From contig CAIJXJ010000022.1 in NCBI GenBank assembly GCA_903824575.1, positions 1 through 64,000 of the forward strand: a stretch of 64,000 bases of DNA, read 5' to 3'. The notes under the pieces were generated by a model, which saw only the letters and a program-made list of their open reading frames with translations, did not search any database and was not told where the DNA came from. A program made the position numbers and the translations under genes. Numbering within the stretch: position 1 is the stretch's first letter; every line of letters begins with the position of its first letter. This DNA is from an uncultured Methylobacillus sp. (GTDB lineage: Bacteria; Pseudomonadota; Gammaproteobacteria; Burkholderiales; Methylophilaceae). Below are positions 18,408-28,072 of the stretch, piece by piece.

Positions 18408-19475
18408 TTAAATGACTGCGACCGGATAGGAGCCGAGCACCTTGAGGAAGGCAGCACGTTCGTTCAACTCCCTGAGTGCTTCCGTCACCTTGGCGTCGCT
18501 ACGATGGCCTTCGATATCGACGTAGAAGATGTATTCCCACATGCCGGTATGCGCTGGACGCGACTCCAGTTTGCTCATGCTGACGCCATGTTTGGCGAGA
18601 GGCTCCAGCAGGCCGAGTACGGCACCGGGCACGTTGCGGGTTGCCATTGCCAGCGAGGTCTTGTCCTGTCCGGAAGCGCCAACATCGTGATTGGACAGCA
18701 CCAGGAAACGCGTGGTATTGCGCGGATCATCTTCTATATTTTCGGCCAGGGACGTGAGATTAAACAAGTCGCCAGCCCGCCGACTGGCAATCGCAGCCAC
18801 TTGTGGATTGTCTGCGGCCAGTCGCGCCGCTTCGGAATTGCTGGCTACGGCCTGGCATTCCACGCCCGGCAGATGACAACTCAACCATTCATGGCATTGC
18901 GCCAGCGATTGCGCATGCGAATAAACTCTTGTGATCGAGGCCATGTCTGTGACGCGCGTCAGCAGGTGATGATGCACCGATAGCGCCACTTCACCGCAGA
19001 TCTGCAGATTAGTGGCGAGCAACAGGTCCAGCGTGCGACCGATGGCTCCTTCCGTCGAATTCTCTACCGGCACTACGCCATAATCGACGGTGCCAGCCTG
19101 AACACTATGAAACACTTCATCGATCGATGCGCATTGCACCGGGTGCGACAACCCGCCAAATTGCTTGTTGGCCGCTTCTTCGCTATAGGTGCCAAGCGGC
19201 CCCAGGAAGGCAACGCTGATTGCCTTTTCAAGCGCCCGGCAATTTGACATTACGGTGCGGAAGATGGCTGTTACAGCTTCCCCACACAAGGGACCCTGAT
19301 TCTGTTGCAGCAATCGGCGCAATACCTGGGCCTCACGCTCTGGGCGGTAGATCGGCCCACCATTCTTGAGGCTGCCGATGGCATGGGCCAGACGCGCCCG
19401 TTGGCTGACAAGTTGCAGTAACTGGTCATCGATGGCATCGATCTGTTCACGGCATTTCTTGAGTTCGTCTGACAC
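18408..19475 (-). CDS. pheA: Bifunctional chorismate mutase / prephenate dehydratase
   Basis: PheA turns chorismate into prephenate and then phenylpyruvate, the committed route to phenylalanine. Residues 1-85 are an AroQ chorismate mutase domain. Residues about 88-265 are prephenate dehydratase with GPLGTYSEEAA, VENSTEGAIGRT and NTTRF. Residues about 273-350 form the ACT domain with the phenylalanine-binding ESRP motif, so feedback inhibition is expected. It lies in gyrA-serC-pheA-hisC, a common betaproteobacterial order. Confidence 0.96.
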   Translation of the reverse strand: MSDELKKCREQIDAIDDQLLQLVSQRARLAHAIGSLKNGGPIYRPEREAQVLRRLLQQNQGPLCGEAVTAIFRTVMSNCRALEKAISVAFLGPLGTYSEEAANKQFGGLSHPVQCASIDEVFHSVQAGTVDYGVVPVENSTEGAIGRTLDLLLATNLQICGEVALSVHHHLLTRVTDMASITRVYSHAQSLAQCHEWLSCHLPGVECQAVASNSEAARLAADNPQVAAIASRRAGDLFNLTSLAENIEDDPRNTTRFLVLSNHDVGASGQDKTSLAMATRNVPGAVLGLLEPLAKHGVSMSKLESRPAHTGMWEYIFYVDIEGHRSDAKVTEALRELNERAAFLKVLGSYPVAVI

Positions 19476-19487
19476 TGGCGAGCCTTA

Positions 19488-19521
19488 ATGAGCGGGATTT
19501 ACAAGATTCTCAGGATTTACA
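19488..19521. repeat. Direct repeat of GGATTTACA in the serC-pheA gap
   Basis: The 75-bp gap has two copies of GGATTTACA with CAGG/AAGATTCT words between. This resembles a common short intergenic repeat in bacteria. No promoter or terminator was recognised in it. Confidence 0.35.
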
Positions 19522-19550
19522 GGGATTTCTGCAAGCCTGAATAATTTCCA

Positions 19551-20651
19551 CTAGCCACGCACGCGCGCAAATTGCTGCATGAATTCCACCAGAACCTTGA
19601 CGCCCTCCTCCGGCATGGCGTTGTAGATGGAAGCGCGCAAGCCACCCACTGACTTGTGGCCCTTGAGCGACACCAAACCAGCCTGTTTAGCCTCCGCCAG
19701 GAACATGTCATACAGTGTTTCATCGGCCAGCAGGAACGGCACGTTCATGCGCGAGCGGCTATGCAACTCTACCGGGTTGCGGTAGAAACCGGCGCTGTCA
19801 TCAATGGCTTGGTATAGCGTCCGGGCCTTGCGAACATTCATTTGTTCCATGGCGGCCAACCCTCCTTGACGCTTGATCCACTGAAATACGAGGCCGGCAA
19901 CATAGATGGCAAAAGTAGGCGGCGTGTTGTACATGGAGCCATTGTCAGCGACGATTCTAAAATCGAAGGCACTGGGACACTCGCGACGGGCGTATCCCAA
20001 CAAGTCATCTCGCACAATGACCAAGGTCAATCCGGCCGGCCCGATGTTCTTCTGTGCGCCTCCAAAGATCAGACCATATTTGGAAACATCCACCGGGCGT
20101 GACAATATATGCGAAGACATGTCAGCCACGATAGGCAAATCAGGGTGGCCCAATGTTGCCATGTCAGGCGTAAATCCATACTCTACGCCGCCTATGGTTT
20201 CATTGGTACAGATGAAAAGATAAGCCGGGTCATCTGACAATTGCCAGGACTGAAGCGCTGGCACGCTGGTGTAGCCATCCGTCTGACTGCTGGCGGCAAG
20301 ATTGACAGTGCAATATTTGCCCGCCTCTTGCGCGGACTTTGCCGACCAGGAACCCGTAACCACATAATCAGCGGCGGTTTTCTTGCCCAGCAGATTGAGT
20401 GGTATGAGGGCGTTCTCGGCCAGCGCCCCCCCCTGCATGAACAGGATGCGATAATTGTCCGGGACGCTCAGCAGCGTCCGCAGATCGGCTTCCGCCTGTT
20501 CGATGATGCCGGTGAATTCCCGGCCTCTATGACTCATCTCCATGACCGACATGCCGGAGCCATGCCAGTCCAGCATCTCGCCCTGAACCTGGGTCAACAC
20601 CTCCTGCGGCAGTACAGCAGGACCGGCGCTGAAATTCCAGAGTCGCGCCAT
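19551..20651 (-). CDS. serC: Phosphoserine aminotransferase
   Basis: SerC makes phosphoserine from 3-phosphohydroxypyruvate and also acts in pyridoxal phosphate synthesis. It is a PLP class V aminotransferase of 366 residues. The start [11 protein letters not shown] and the PLP-lysine segment [11 protein letters not shown] are typical. The ATG at 20651 is 1 base after the gyrA stop (20653), so translation is probably coupled; the frame is open up to 20708 inside gyrA but those residues do not match the family. Confidence 0.95.
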   Translation of the reverse strand: MARLWNFSAGPAVLPQEVLTQVQGEMLDWHGSGMSVMEMSHRGREFTGIIEQAEADLRTLLSVPDNYRILFMQGGALAENALIPLNLLGKKTAADYVVTGSWSAKSAQEAGKYCTVNLAASSQTDGYTSVPALQSWQLSDDPAYLFICTNETIGGVEYGFTPDMATLGHPDLPIVADMSSHILSRPVDVSKYGLIFGGAQKNIGPAGLTLVIVRDDLLGYARRECPSAFDFRIVADNGSMYNTPPTFAIYVAGLVFQWIKRQGGLAAMEQMNVRKARTLYQAIDDSAGFYRNPVELHSRSRMNVPFLLADETLYDMFLAEAKQAGLVSLKGHKSVGGLRASIYNAMPEEGVKVLVEFMQQFARVRG

Positions 20652-20652
20652 A

Positions 20653-23295
20653 TCAGGCCTCGCCCTCTGTTTCACCTGACGCAGCGGTACCGGTTCCTTG
20701 CTCGCCATTTTCTATTGTGCCGTTTTCAACGAAGCCGACATCCTGGTCGCCCACTTCACCATCGTCCGTTTCCACGATCTTTTCCAGTCCCGAGAGCTTT
20801 TCACCGTCGCCCAAATTGATCAGGGTAACGCCCTGTGTCGCGCGTCCAAGTTCACGAATTTCCGCGACGCGGGTGCGGATCAAAACGCCGCCGGTTGTGA
20901 TCAGCATGATCTCGTCTTCGTCGTTGACCAGTTTAGCCGCAACCACACGGCCGTTACGGGCCGAAGTAGCAATCGCCATGACACCCTGCGTGCCGCGGCC
21001 GGAATGGCGGAAGTCCGCCAGCACGGTACGCTTGCCATAGCCATTTTCGGTCGCCACCAGCACCGTCTGCTGATCGTGCTGGGCGATCAGTAACGACAAC
21101 ACCTGCTGCGTGCCCTGCAAGCGCATGCCGCGCACGCCGCGAGTGGCACGCCCCATGACCCGCACATCTTCCTCGTCGAACCAGACCGCCTTGCCGCCAT
21201 CCGACACCAGGATCACGTCGTCCGTGCCATTAGTAATTTCGGCGCCAATCAGGAAATCACCCTGGTCCAGATTAATGGCAATGATGCCGGCCTTGCGCGG
21301 ATTGGAGAAATCAGTCAGCGCGGTCTTTTTGACCGTGCCTTGCGAAGTCGCCATGAAGATGAAATGATTCTCGTCGAACTCCTTGACCGCCAGGATGGCG
21401 TTGATCTTCTCGCCTTCCTCCAGCGGGAACAGGTTGACGATAGGCCGGCCACGGCTGATGCGACTGCCTTGTGGCACTTCATAGACCTTGAGCCAATAGA
21501 CGCGACCACGGCTGGAGAAGCACAGAATGTAATCGTGCGTGTTGGCAACGAACATCTTGTCGATGAAGTCGTCTTCCTTGGTCGCCGCCGCCTGCTTGCC
21601 ACGACCGCCTCGCCGCTGGGCGCGGTATTCTTCCAGCGGCTGCGACTTGACATAGCCGGTGTGGGACAGCGTCACCACCACGTCCTGCGGCGTGATCAGA
21701 TCTTCCAGCGAAATATCCAGCGCATTTTGCACGATCTCGCTGCGGCGCTTGTCACCAAACTGCTGGCGGATGGCTGACAACTCCTCAACGATAATGGCGG
21801 TCACACGTTCGGGACGCGCCAATATGTCCAGCAGATCAGTGATGACGTCGATTACGTCCTTATATTCGGACACGATCTTGTCCTGCTCGAGGCCCGTCAG
21901 GCGTTGCAAGCGCATCTGCAGGATTTCCTGCGCCTGCACGTCGGACAGGCGATAGCCTTCTGGGTGCAGGCCAAAATCGACCGACAAACCTTCCGGACGC
22001 GAAGCATCAGATGCCGCGCGTTTGAGCATTTCTTCCACCACGCCCGACTTCCAGACTCGACCCATCAAGGCCACCTTGGCTTCCGGCGGGGTCGCGGCAG
22101 CCTTGATCAAGGCAATCATGTCGTCCACATTCGCCAGCGCCACAGCAAGCCCCTCCAGCACATGACCGCGGGCGCGGGCCTTCCTCAGCTCGAACACGGT
22201 GCGGCGTGTGACCACTTCACGACGATGGCGCAGGAAGGCTTCCAGCATCTGTTTCAAATTCAGCAATCGCGGCTGGCCATCGACCAGCGCCACCATGTTC
22301 ATGCCAAAGGTGTCCTGCAATTGCGTCTGTTTGTACAGGTTATTGAGCACTACTTCCGGCACTTCACCGCGCTTCAATTCGATCACCATGCGCATGCCGG
22401 ACTTATCCGACTCATCGCGCAGGTCCGAGATGCCCTCGATCTTCTTTTCGTTGACCAGTTCGGCGATCTTCTCGATCAGAGTCTTCTTGTTGACCTGGTA
22501 GGGCAACTCATCGACGATGATGGCTTGGCGATCGCCACGGCCAATGTCCTCGAAATGGGTGCGTGCCCGCATCACCACGCGACCGCGACCGGTGCGGTAG
22601 CCTTCCTTCACGCCCACGGTGCCATAAATAATGCCGGCAGTTGGAAAATCCGGCGCCGGAATGATTTCGATCAATTCGTCGATGGTGATGTCACTATTGG
22701 CCAGCATGGCGAGGCACGCCGCGATGGTTTCATTGATGTTATGTGGCGGAATGTTGGTCGCCATGCCCACTGCAATGCCCGACGACCCATTGATCAAAAG
22801 ATTGGGGATCTTGGCCGGCAGCACTAGCGGCTCATGCTCGGAGCCGTCATAGTTGGGTCCGAAGTCCACCGTTTCCTTGTCTAGGTCGCCCAGCAATTCA
22901 TGCGCGATCCTCGACATGCGGATTTCGGTATAGCGCATGGCCGCTGCGTTGTCACCATCGACCGAACCGAAGTTGCCCTGCCCGTCCACCAGCATGTAGC
23001 GCAATGAAAAATTCTGCGCCATGCGCACGATGGTGTCATACACCGCCGTGTCGCCATGCGGGTGATATTTACCGATAACGTCGCCGACGATACGTGCCGA
23101 CTTCTTGTAAGGCCGGTTCCAATCATTGGACAGTTCATGCATGGCGAACAGTACGCGACGGTGCACCGGCTTCAGGCCGTCTCGAACGTCCGGCAGGGCA
23201 CGCCCCACGATCACGCTCATGGCGTAATCGAGGTAGGAACGACGCATTTCTTCTTCCAGGCTGACGGGTAGCGTTTCTTTGGCGAACTGTTCCAT
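20653..23295 (-). CDS. gyrA: DNA gyrase subunit A
   Basis: GyrA is the DNA breaking and rejoining subunit of gyrase. It has 880 residues with the winged-helix/tower domain first and a six-blade beta-pinwheel from about residue 530. The catalytic tyrosine is Y122 in MRYTEIR. The GyrA box QRRGGRG is present in the pinwheel. In the quinolone region the residue at E. coli position 83 is threonine ([10 protein letters not shown]), while D87 is kept. It starts the gyrA-serC-pheA-hisC cluster; no strong ribosome-binding site is seen. Confidence 0.98.
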   Translation of the reverse strand: MEQFAKETLPVSLEEEMRRSYLDYAMSVIVGRALPDVRDGLKPVHRRVLFAMHELSNDWNRPYKKSARIVGDVIGKYHPHGDTAVYDTIVRMAQNFSLRYMLVDGQGNFGSVDGDNAAAMRYTEIRMSRIAHELLGDLDKETVDFGPNYDGSEHEPLVLPAKIPNLLINGSSGIAVGMATNIPPHNINETIAACLAMLANSDITIDELIEIIPAPDFPTAGIIYGTVGVKEGYRTGRGRVVMRARTHFEDIGRGDRQAIIVDELPYQVNKKTLIEKIAELVNEKKIEGISDLRDESDKSGMRMVIELKRGEVPEVVLNNLYKQTQLQDTFGMNMVALVDGQPRLLNLKQMLEAFLRHRREVVTRRTVFELRKARARGHVLEGLAVALANVDDMIALIKAAATPPEAKVALMGRVWKSGVVEEMLKRAASDASRPEGLSVDFGLHPEGYRLSDVQAQEILQMRLQRLTGLEQDKIVSEYKDVIDVITDLLDILARPERVTAIIVEELSAIRQQFGDKRRSEIVQNALDISLEDLITPQDVVVTLSHTGYVKSQPLEEYRAQRRGGRGKQAAATKEDDFIDKMFVANTHDYILCFSSRGRVYWLKVYEVPQGSRISRGRPIVNLFPLEEGEKINAILAVKEFDENHFIFMATSQGTVKKTALTDFSNPRKAGIIAINLDQGDFLIGAEITNGTDDVILVSDGGKAVWFDEEDVRVMGRATRGVRGMRLQGTQQVLSLLIAQHDQQTVLVATENGYGKRTVLADFRHSGRGTQGVMAIATSARNGRVVAAKLVNDEDEIMLITTGGVLIRTRVAEIRELGRATQGVTLINLGDGEKLSGLEKIVETDDGEVGDQDVGFVENGTIENGEQGTGTAASGETEGEA

Positions 23296-23540
23296 AAATT
23301 TAGCTGTTTTTACCAGTAAATAAAGCTCGTGATTTTATCATGAGCGCCCCCGGTAAGCACTCTAAACCTTGGCTAACTCAGCCATAGTCGAAATATATCG
23401 ATCTGATTTAAAAATTTAATTAGAAATTTACTTTAAGTTGAACTAATCTATTACTGTTCCAGTCGGATCAAACGCATTTCAACACAGGAATCGCATCCCC
23501 GGGAGTTTACCCGTGGTTAACAAATTACAGGAGATACAAC
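23296..23540. other. Divergent promoter region between gyrA and the peroxiredoxin gene
   Basis: This 245-bp gap is AT-rich in its middle (23390-23460) and must hold both promoters. I could not place a convincing -35/-10 pair or an OxyR site. The peroxiredoxin ATG is preceded by a good AGGAGA site at about 23530. Confidence 0.4.
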
Positions 23541-24143
23541 ATGGCCGTACTCGTCGGAAAAGCCGCACCAAGTTTCACTACAGCCGCCGTACTGGGCGAC
23601 AACACCATCGATGAAAACTTCAACCTTGCCGATCAAATCAAGGGCAAGTATGCAGTTCTCTTCTTCTACCCACTGGATTTCACCTTCGTTTGTCCGTCCG
23701 AGCTGATTGCATTCGACCACCGCCTGGAAGAATTCAAGAAAAAAGGGGTCGAAGTGATCGGCGTGTCCATCGACTCCCACTTCACTCATCTGGCCTGGAA
23801 GAACACCCCAGTCAATTCCGGTGGCATCGGCAAGGTTGCCTATCCTCTGATCGCCGACCTCAAGCACGAGTACGTCAAAGCCTATGATGTCGAGGCTGAC
23901 GGCGGCGTGGCTTATCGTGGCACGTTCCTCATTGACAAGACCGGTATCGTGCGCCATCAGTACGTCAATGACCTACCGCTGGGCCGAAATGTGGACGAGT
24001 TCCTGCGCCTGGTCGATGCCCTGCAATTCCACGAAGAACACGGCGAAGTCTGCCCGGCCGGCTGGAGTAAAGGCAAGGCCGGCATGGATGCCAGCCCGGC
24101 TGGCGTCGCCAAGTACCTGGCCGCCAACGCCGACAAGCTGTAA
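23541..24143 (+). CDS. AhpC-type 2-Cys peroxiredoxin
   Basis: The 200-residue protein reduces hydrogen peroxide and organic peroxides through a cysteine pair. The peroxidatic cysteine is in DFTFVCPSE near residue 51 and the resolving cysteine in GEVCPAGW near 171, the typical 2-Cys (Prx1/AhpC) arrangement. The C-terminal tail ending YLAANADKL matches the longer Prx1 group. No ahpF is nearby, so thioredoxin or another reductant is likely. The gene is single, with its own terminator downstream. Confidence 0.93.
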   Translation: MAVLVGKAAPSFTTAAVLGDNTIDENFNLADQIKGKYAVLFFYPLDFTFVCPSELIAFDHRLEEFKKKGVEVIGVSIDSHFTHLAWKNTPVNSGGIGKVAYPLIADLKHEYVKAYDVEADGGVAYRGTFLIDKTGIVRHQYVNDLPLGRNVDEFLRLVDALQFHEEHGEVCPAGWSKGKAGMDASPAGVAKYLAANADKL

Positions 24144-24171
24144 TAATTTCGGAATCAGTTTTCTGATCAGC

Positions 24172-24199
24172 AAAACGGGGCCACAGGCCCCGTTTTTCT
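24172..24199 (+). terminator. Rho-independent terminator of the peroxiredoxin gene
   Basis: AACGGGGCC and GGCCCCGTT form a strong hairpin with a 3-base loop (ACA at 24183-24185), followed by a T-run. It lies about 30 bases after the stop. Confidence 0.9.
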
Positions 24200-24469
24200 T
24201 ATTAAGCCGCCAAATATAGCGCTTTGAATATAAAGCATTGCCCGTTTCTTCAGCCGAGTAAAATTCACGCAAATCCGCTGGCAAATAAAACTGAAGGTCA
24301 GCAATCCTATTGATCCTGTTGTCACCTATTAAGTGCCATCGGCGGCGTTGCAGATATTCTAATGGGATGGTCGCCCTTTACTTTTTATGAAAGCTGCCGT
24401 CTGCGGCTGCGATAGCGTATTGTTAACTATGTCCAATTATCCATCGCCAGCGCGTTGCAGGAGCCGAAA

Positions 24470-25219
24470 ATGATTTCTCAAAATCAATGCGTAAAGATTC
24501 GGCATATGCATTTTCGCGGCAATGTCTCCATAAACGAAATTGCAAGAAAAACGAGCCTGTCGCGAAACACAGTTAGGAAATGGCTTCGCGCCCCAAGCGG
24601 AACCGAAGTCAAGTACCATAAGGCGACGGCACTAAAGACGATCATCAACCCCGACAAGACTTGGTTGCTGCAAGCACTCAAAGATGACTTGCTACTAGCA
24701 AAACGCAATCGACGCTCGGTGCGCAGCCTTTTTTCTGAAATTCTGAAGCAAGGGTTTTCTGGTGGCTATTCATGCGTTACGGAATTCGTACGAAATTGGC
24801 GCAAGCATGATGAAGTATTGCCGACAAAAACCAACACTAGTGAAAGTTTGCAACATTGGATGGAGTGGCTCTATTCAATTAAGCATCCGCACAGGCCGCC
24901 CTCAGATGCTGAAACGCTTGTCGATCTAAACAAGATTTATGACGTAATTAGTCCTTCGCCAAATTCGCCTAGAACAAAGGCGCTGGTTGTCCTAGCCAAG
25001 ATTGAAGGTTTTTCGGTACACAAAATATCGAAGTATCTTACGATTGCCCCCGGCACAGTTCGTCGTTATCTTGCAGCCTTTCACTCGGGAGGAGAAGAAA
25101 GGTTATTGAAAGGCAGATCGAGATTGCGAAAACTCGCAGGCAACAAAATTTGGGGCATGGAACTAACGAATAGTGAGTTCTCTGAAAGCAACAACTGCAA
25201 AGACCCCGCTTACAGATGA
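24470..25219 (+). CDS. IS21-like transposase N-terminal relic with two HTH regions
   Basis: The 249-residue frame starts MISQNQCVKIRHMHFRG. Residues about 20-40 form a helix-turn-helix (NEIARKTSLSRNTVRKWL), followed by RSLFSEILKQGFSGGYS, which are typical of IstA-type IS21 transposases. A second HTH-like part follows (HKISKYLTIAPGTVRRYL). No DDE catalytic core is present, so it cannot transpose by itself and is probably a truncated or recombined gene. The ATG at 24470 is chosen over 24455 from the family start. Confidence 0.6.
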   Translation: MISQNQCVKIRHMHFRGNVSINEIARKTSLSRNTVRKWLRAPSGTEVKYHKATALKTIINPDKTWLLQALKDDLLLAKRNRRSVRSLFSEILKQGFSGGYSCVTEFVRNWRKHDEVLPTKTNTSESLQHWMEWLYSIKHPHRPPSDAETLVDLNKIYDVISPSPNSPRTKALVVLAKIEGFSVHKISKYLTIAPGTVRRYLAAFHSGGEERLLKGRSRLRKLAGNKIWGMELTNSEFSESNNCKDPAYR

Positions 25220-25228
25220 TCTGTTAAA

Positions 25229-25585
25229 TTAAGCTCCTGACAGAAGGCTTTCGTATGGGATATGCAGTCCGTCATGTAGCCGTTTTACCATTTGCAGACT
25301 GAGCCGACGCTTGTTGTTTAACACTTCGGAAACACGGCCGCTTGATCCAATAAATGGCTCAAGGTCTTTTTGGGTAAGCCCCTGTTGCTCCATTCTGAAT
25401 TTGATTGCCTCGATCGGATCAGCCGCATTGATCGGGTAATGCTTGTGTTCGTATGCTTCGATTAGTGTTACGAGAATTTCCATCTCATCTGCCGCTACCG
25501 TACCTTCTTGCGCCTGAAACACATTCTCTAGCCGTTTAAACGTGGCACGTAAGTCATCATCGTTTCGGATTGGCTTAATATTCAT
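25229..25585 (-). CDS. higA: HigA-type antitoxin
   Basis: The 118-residue product has an N-terminal all-helical part and a C-terminal Cro/C1-type helix-turn-helix (GLTQKDLEPFIGSSGRVSEV). It would bind and neutralise HigB and repress the operon. The ATG at 25585 overlaps the last 11 bases of the toxin gene. Toxin first, antitoxin second is the order typical of higBA. The open frame extends to 25630 but only the part from 25585 matches the family. Confidence 0.9.
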   Translation of the reverse strand: MNIKPIRNDDDLRATFKRLENVFQAQEGTVAADEMEILVTLIEAYEHKHYPINAADPIEAIKFRMEQQGLTQKDLEPFIGSSGRVSEVLNNKRRLSLQMVKRLHDGLHIPYESLLSGA

Positions 25586-25883
25586 TGACGTTCTCCACAT
25601 TAATTTGGTCATACTGCGCATGGGTTCCAATGAACTTGACCCATGCGATTCCTGCTCGATATTGCATTTCTACAACTAGGCGATACTTGTTACCAGCTAT
25701 ATTGAATACGACACGGTTGTTCCCACAAATGCTCGCGCCCCTGTACTGATCTTTTATGTTCTGCGGACTTTTCCAACTAGCCTTGATGGCCTCATCGTGC
25801 CAGCTTTGCAATGCTCCTTCTGAATCCGCATATCCCGGCTGACTCCAAAATTTGACCAAAGTACTCTTGGCAATCACCCGCAT
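25575..25883 (-). CDS. higB: HigB-type mRNA interferase toxin
   Basis: The 102-residue product belongs to the HigB (RelE superfamily, PF09907) toxins, which cut mRNA on the ribosome. Family features are the start MRVIAKSTLVKFW, then FNIAGNKYRLVV and IGTHAQYD at the C-terminus. All are intact, so the toxin is probably active. The ATG at 25883 has GGGAGGA before it, overlapping a palindrome at 25891-25905. It is divergent from nothing and lies inside an IS-like region. Confidence 0.9.
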   Translation of the reverse strand: MRVIAKSTLVKFWSQPGYADSEGALQSWHDEAIKASWKSPQNIKDQYRGASICGNNRVVFNIAGNKYRLVVEMQYRAGIAWVKFIGTHAQYDQINVENVNEY

Positions 25884-25890
25884 TTCAATC

Positions 25891-25905
25891 CTCCCAATTT
25901 GGGAG
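25891..25905. promoter_or_regulatory. Palindromic operator candidate for higBA
   Basis: CTCCCAA-T-TTGGGAG is a perfect palindrome with 7-base arms, flanked by CAATC/GATTG on the outside. It sits 8 bases before the higB ATG and its inner arm is part of the ribosome-binding site. HigA-type antitoxins bind such palindromes, so autorepression here is a reasonable inference. Confidence 0.6.
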
Positions 25906-25999
25906 ATTGTAATCTGATCCTCTAGCTTGGTCAACCAAACTTAACAAACTGGGTGGCCGCTATGGAGAATTTACTTGAATGGCTCCTTCAAGCATATTC

Positions 26000-26092
26000 T
26001 AATGGGATGGTCGCCCCTACCCAAAACGGCATCGTAGTGCCAAAGTGGAGATGCGATATTTCCACTGACCGAGAGGAGCGACCATCCCATTA
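26000..26092. repeat. 93-bp element with 15-bp inverted ends
   Basis: TAATGGGATGGTCGC (26000-26014) and its complement (26078-26092) bound 63 bases of non-coding sequence. The size and ends look like a miniature inverted-repeat element. The same end sequence is at 24360-24374. Confidence 0.55.
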
Positions 26093-26249
26093 CAATAAGC
26101 ACGTTGCCGTCGTTGGATCGAGTGCGGCAGATGGCAGATTAGCGACCCGCAGCAGACACCGCTGAGTTGGGCTTACCGCCAGATATAAGCGGATTTACTC
26201 AGTAGCCAAGATCTTGGCGTCTTGACGGTTCGACCTGCATTTACAAGGC

Positions 26250-27047
26250 TTAAAATACCGCCGAGATTTTGGCATCCGCCGCGACCCTAAGCATCATCTG
26301 CACGCCAGTTTCGAACATGCCGCCAAACAGGGGTGAAAAATACCCCATCGACAGATAGGTGACAATGAAACCAACCGCGATGGTAAGGGGAAAGCCGACG
26401 GCAAAAATATTGAGTTGCGGCGCCGCCCGTGTCAGCACAGCCAGCGCCACGTTAGTCATCATCAGTACGGCAACCACAGGCAGTGAAATCAGTACACCGG
26501 CGCGGAATATTTCCCCTCCCCACAGCGCCAACGTATGCCAGGCCTGAGCGGAAAAGGTGTGCATGCCGATCGGCAGCACTTGGAAGCTTTCGACCAGCGC
26601 CGTAATCACCATCAGGTGCCCATTGATGGCCAGAAAGAACAGCATTGCAATCAATTCCAGGAATTGACCCAGAATTGGCACCTGCGTTGAATTCTGCGGA
26701 TCAAAGAAGGTGGCGAAGCCCAGACCCATCTGCAAGCCCATGATGTTGCCGGCCATTTCAATGCCGGAAAACACCACCCGCATCGCCATGCCCATGGCCA
26801 CGCCTATCGTGATTTGTTGCACCATGATGAACAGCCCCTGCGCCGACGCCACCTGTACGGCAGGCATCGGACCGAGAACGGGGGCGACCGCCACGGTCAG
26901 CACGAATGACAAACCAATCTTGGTTTGGGCAGACACACCAGGCGCGCTGAACAGGGGGGCAGTAGTGACCAGAGCGAGAATGCGAAAGAACGGCCAGAAG
27001 AATGCTGCAATCCAGAGGTCCAGTTGCGCTGAAGTAAGACTGGCCAC
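26250..27047 (-). CDS. fliR: Flagellar export gate protein FliR
   Basis: FliR (265 residues) forms the core of the flagellar type III export gate with FliP and FliQ. It has about six hydrophobic helices. Family features are the start FFWPFFRILALVTTAP and GLQMGLGFATFFDPQ. It is the last gene of fliLMNOPQR, 9 bases after fliQ. About 155 bases further on is the IS-like region, so accessory DNA borders this operon's end. Confidence 0.95.
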   Translation of the reverse strand: MASLTSAQLDLWIAAFFWPFFRILALVTTAPLFSAPGVSAQTKIGLSFVLTVAVAPVLGPMPAVQVASAQGLFIMVQQITIGVAMGMAMRVVFSGIEMAGNIMGLQMGLGFATFFDPQNSTQVPILGQFLELIAMLFFLAINGHLMVITALVESFQVLPIGMHTFSAQAWHTLALWGGEIFRAGVLISLPVVAVLMMTNVALAVLTRAAPQLNIFAVGFPLTIAVGFIVTYLSMGYFSPLFGGMFETGVQMMLRVAADAKISAVF

Positions 27048-27056
27048 CGCTAACCG

Positions 27057-27329
27057 TCAACCAATCAAGGTTGGAATGCTGGAATACAGGCGCTGCATGT
27101 ATTCGACCATCATGTTCAGCATCCAAGGCCCCGCCAATAGCAGCACGATCACCATGACCAGCAATTTTGGAATGAAAGACAAAGTCATTTCATTAATCTG
27201 TGTTGCCGCCTGAAACAGGCTCACCAGCAAACCGGTGATCAATGCAGCACCAAGCATGGGTGCCGACAACAGAATCGTCAACTCCAGCGCCTGCTGGGTG
27301 ATGGTCAATACTGTTTCCGCAGTCATCAT
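27057..27329 (-). CDS. fliQ: Flagellar export gate protein FliQ
   Basis: FliQ is a 90-residue membrane protein with two helices that packs around FliP/FliR in the export gate. The start [17 protein letters not shown] and the pattern [19 protein letters not shown] are typical. Its ATG overlaps the fliP stop (ATGA), a coupled pair. Confidence 0.96.
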   Translation of the reverse strand: MMTAETVLTITQQALELTILLSAPMLGAALITGLLVSLFQAATQINEMTLSFIPKLLVMVIVLLLAGPWMLNMMVEYMQRLYSSIPTLIG

Positions 27330-28072
27330 ACGTAGAAACTCTGGACCAGAGAGGCAATCAGCAGACTCCAGCCATCCACCAGCACGAACAGCATGAGTTT
27401 GAATGGAAAGGAAATGGTCACTGGCGACAGCATCATCATACCCATGGACATCAACACGCTGGCTACCACCATGTCGATAATGAGAAAAGGGATGAAAATG
27501 ACAAAACCAATCTGAAAGGCCGTCTTCAACTCGCTGATCACGTAGGCCGGCACCAGAATCTTGAGTGGCACGGCTTCCGGCCCCTGCAGCGGCGGCGACT
27601 TTGATAACCGCACAAACAGTGCCAGATCTGACTGCCGGGTCTGGCGCAACATGAAGACCTTGAGAGGTTCCGCCCCCTTATCGAGAGCCTGCATGATGTT
27701 CATCTTGTCGGTCAGGTAGGGCTGTAGTGCCTGTTCATTGATCTTGTCCAGCACCGGCGCCATGACAAAAAAAGTCAGGAACAAGGATAAGCCCAGCACC
27801 ACCTGATTAGGTGGGGACTGCATGGTACCAAGTGCCTGCCGCAACAGCGACAGCACGATCACGATGCGCGTGAATGCAGTCATCATCAACAACACCGCCG
27901 GCAAAAAAGTCAGCGACGTCATCACGATCAGAGTTTGCAGGCTCAGCGAATAACTTTGACCGCCTCCAGCCGTCGGTGTGCTGGTGAACGCGGGGATGCC
28001 CGACTCGGCCCAGGCAAATACGGGGAACAGGAGCAACAGGGACAACAGACAAAAAAGAGGCCTAGTCCGCAT
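27326..28072 (-). CDS. fliP: Flagellar export gate protein FliP
   Basis: FliP forms the pentameric core of the export gate. From 28072 the product has 248 residues with a signal peptide ([20 protein letters not shown]), then four helices and the signatures [17 protein letters not shown] and [19 protein letters not shown]. An ATG at 28087 adds five residues and is possible. The gene overlaps the end of fliO. Confidence 0.95.
   Translation of the reverse strand: MRTRPLFCLLSLLLLFPVFAWAESGIPAFTSTPTAGGGQSYSLSLQTLIVMTSLTFLPAVLLMMTAFTRIVIVLSLLRQALGTMQSPPNQVVLGLSLFLTFFVMAPVLDKINEQALQPYLTDKMNIMQALDKGAEPLKVFMLRQTRQSDLALFVRLSKSPPLQGPEAVPLKILVPAYVISELKTAFQIGFVIFIPFLIIDMVVASVLMSMGMMMLSPVTISFPFKLMLFVLVDGWSLLIASLVQSFYV

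Larger units (their letters stand above)
24354..26092. mobile_element. IS-like region bounded by copies of TAATGGGATGGTCGC
   Basis: A 23-bp word starting ATATTCTAATGGGATGG occurs at 24354-24376 and again, identically, at 25994-26016. Its 15-bp core TAATGGGATGGTCGC is found inverted at 26078-26092. The first and last copies thus form inverted ends of a 1.7-kb segment that holds a transposase-like relic and a HigBA pair. No target duplication was found. It could be one element, or two insertions of a related small element. Confidence 0.5.

Noticed and set aside
21904-22827. Open frame of 307 codons opposite gyrA
   Set aside because: Antisense shadow of gyrA, rich in His and Gln, without a recognisable domain.
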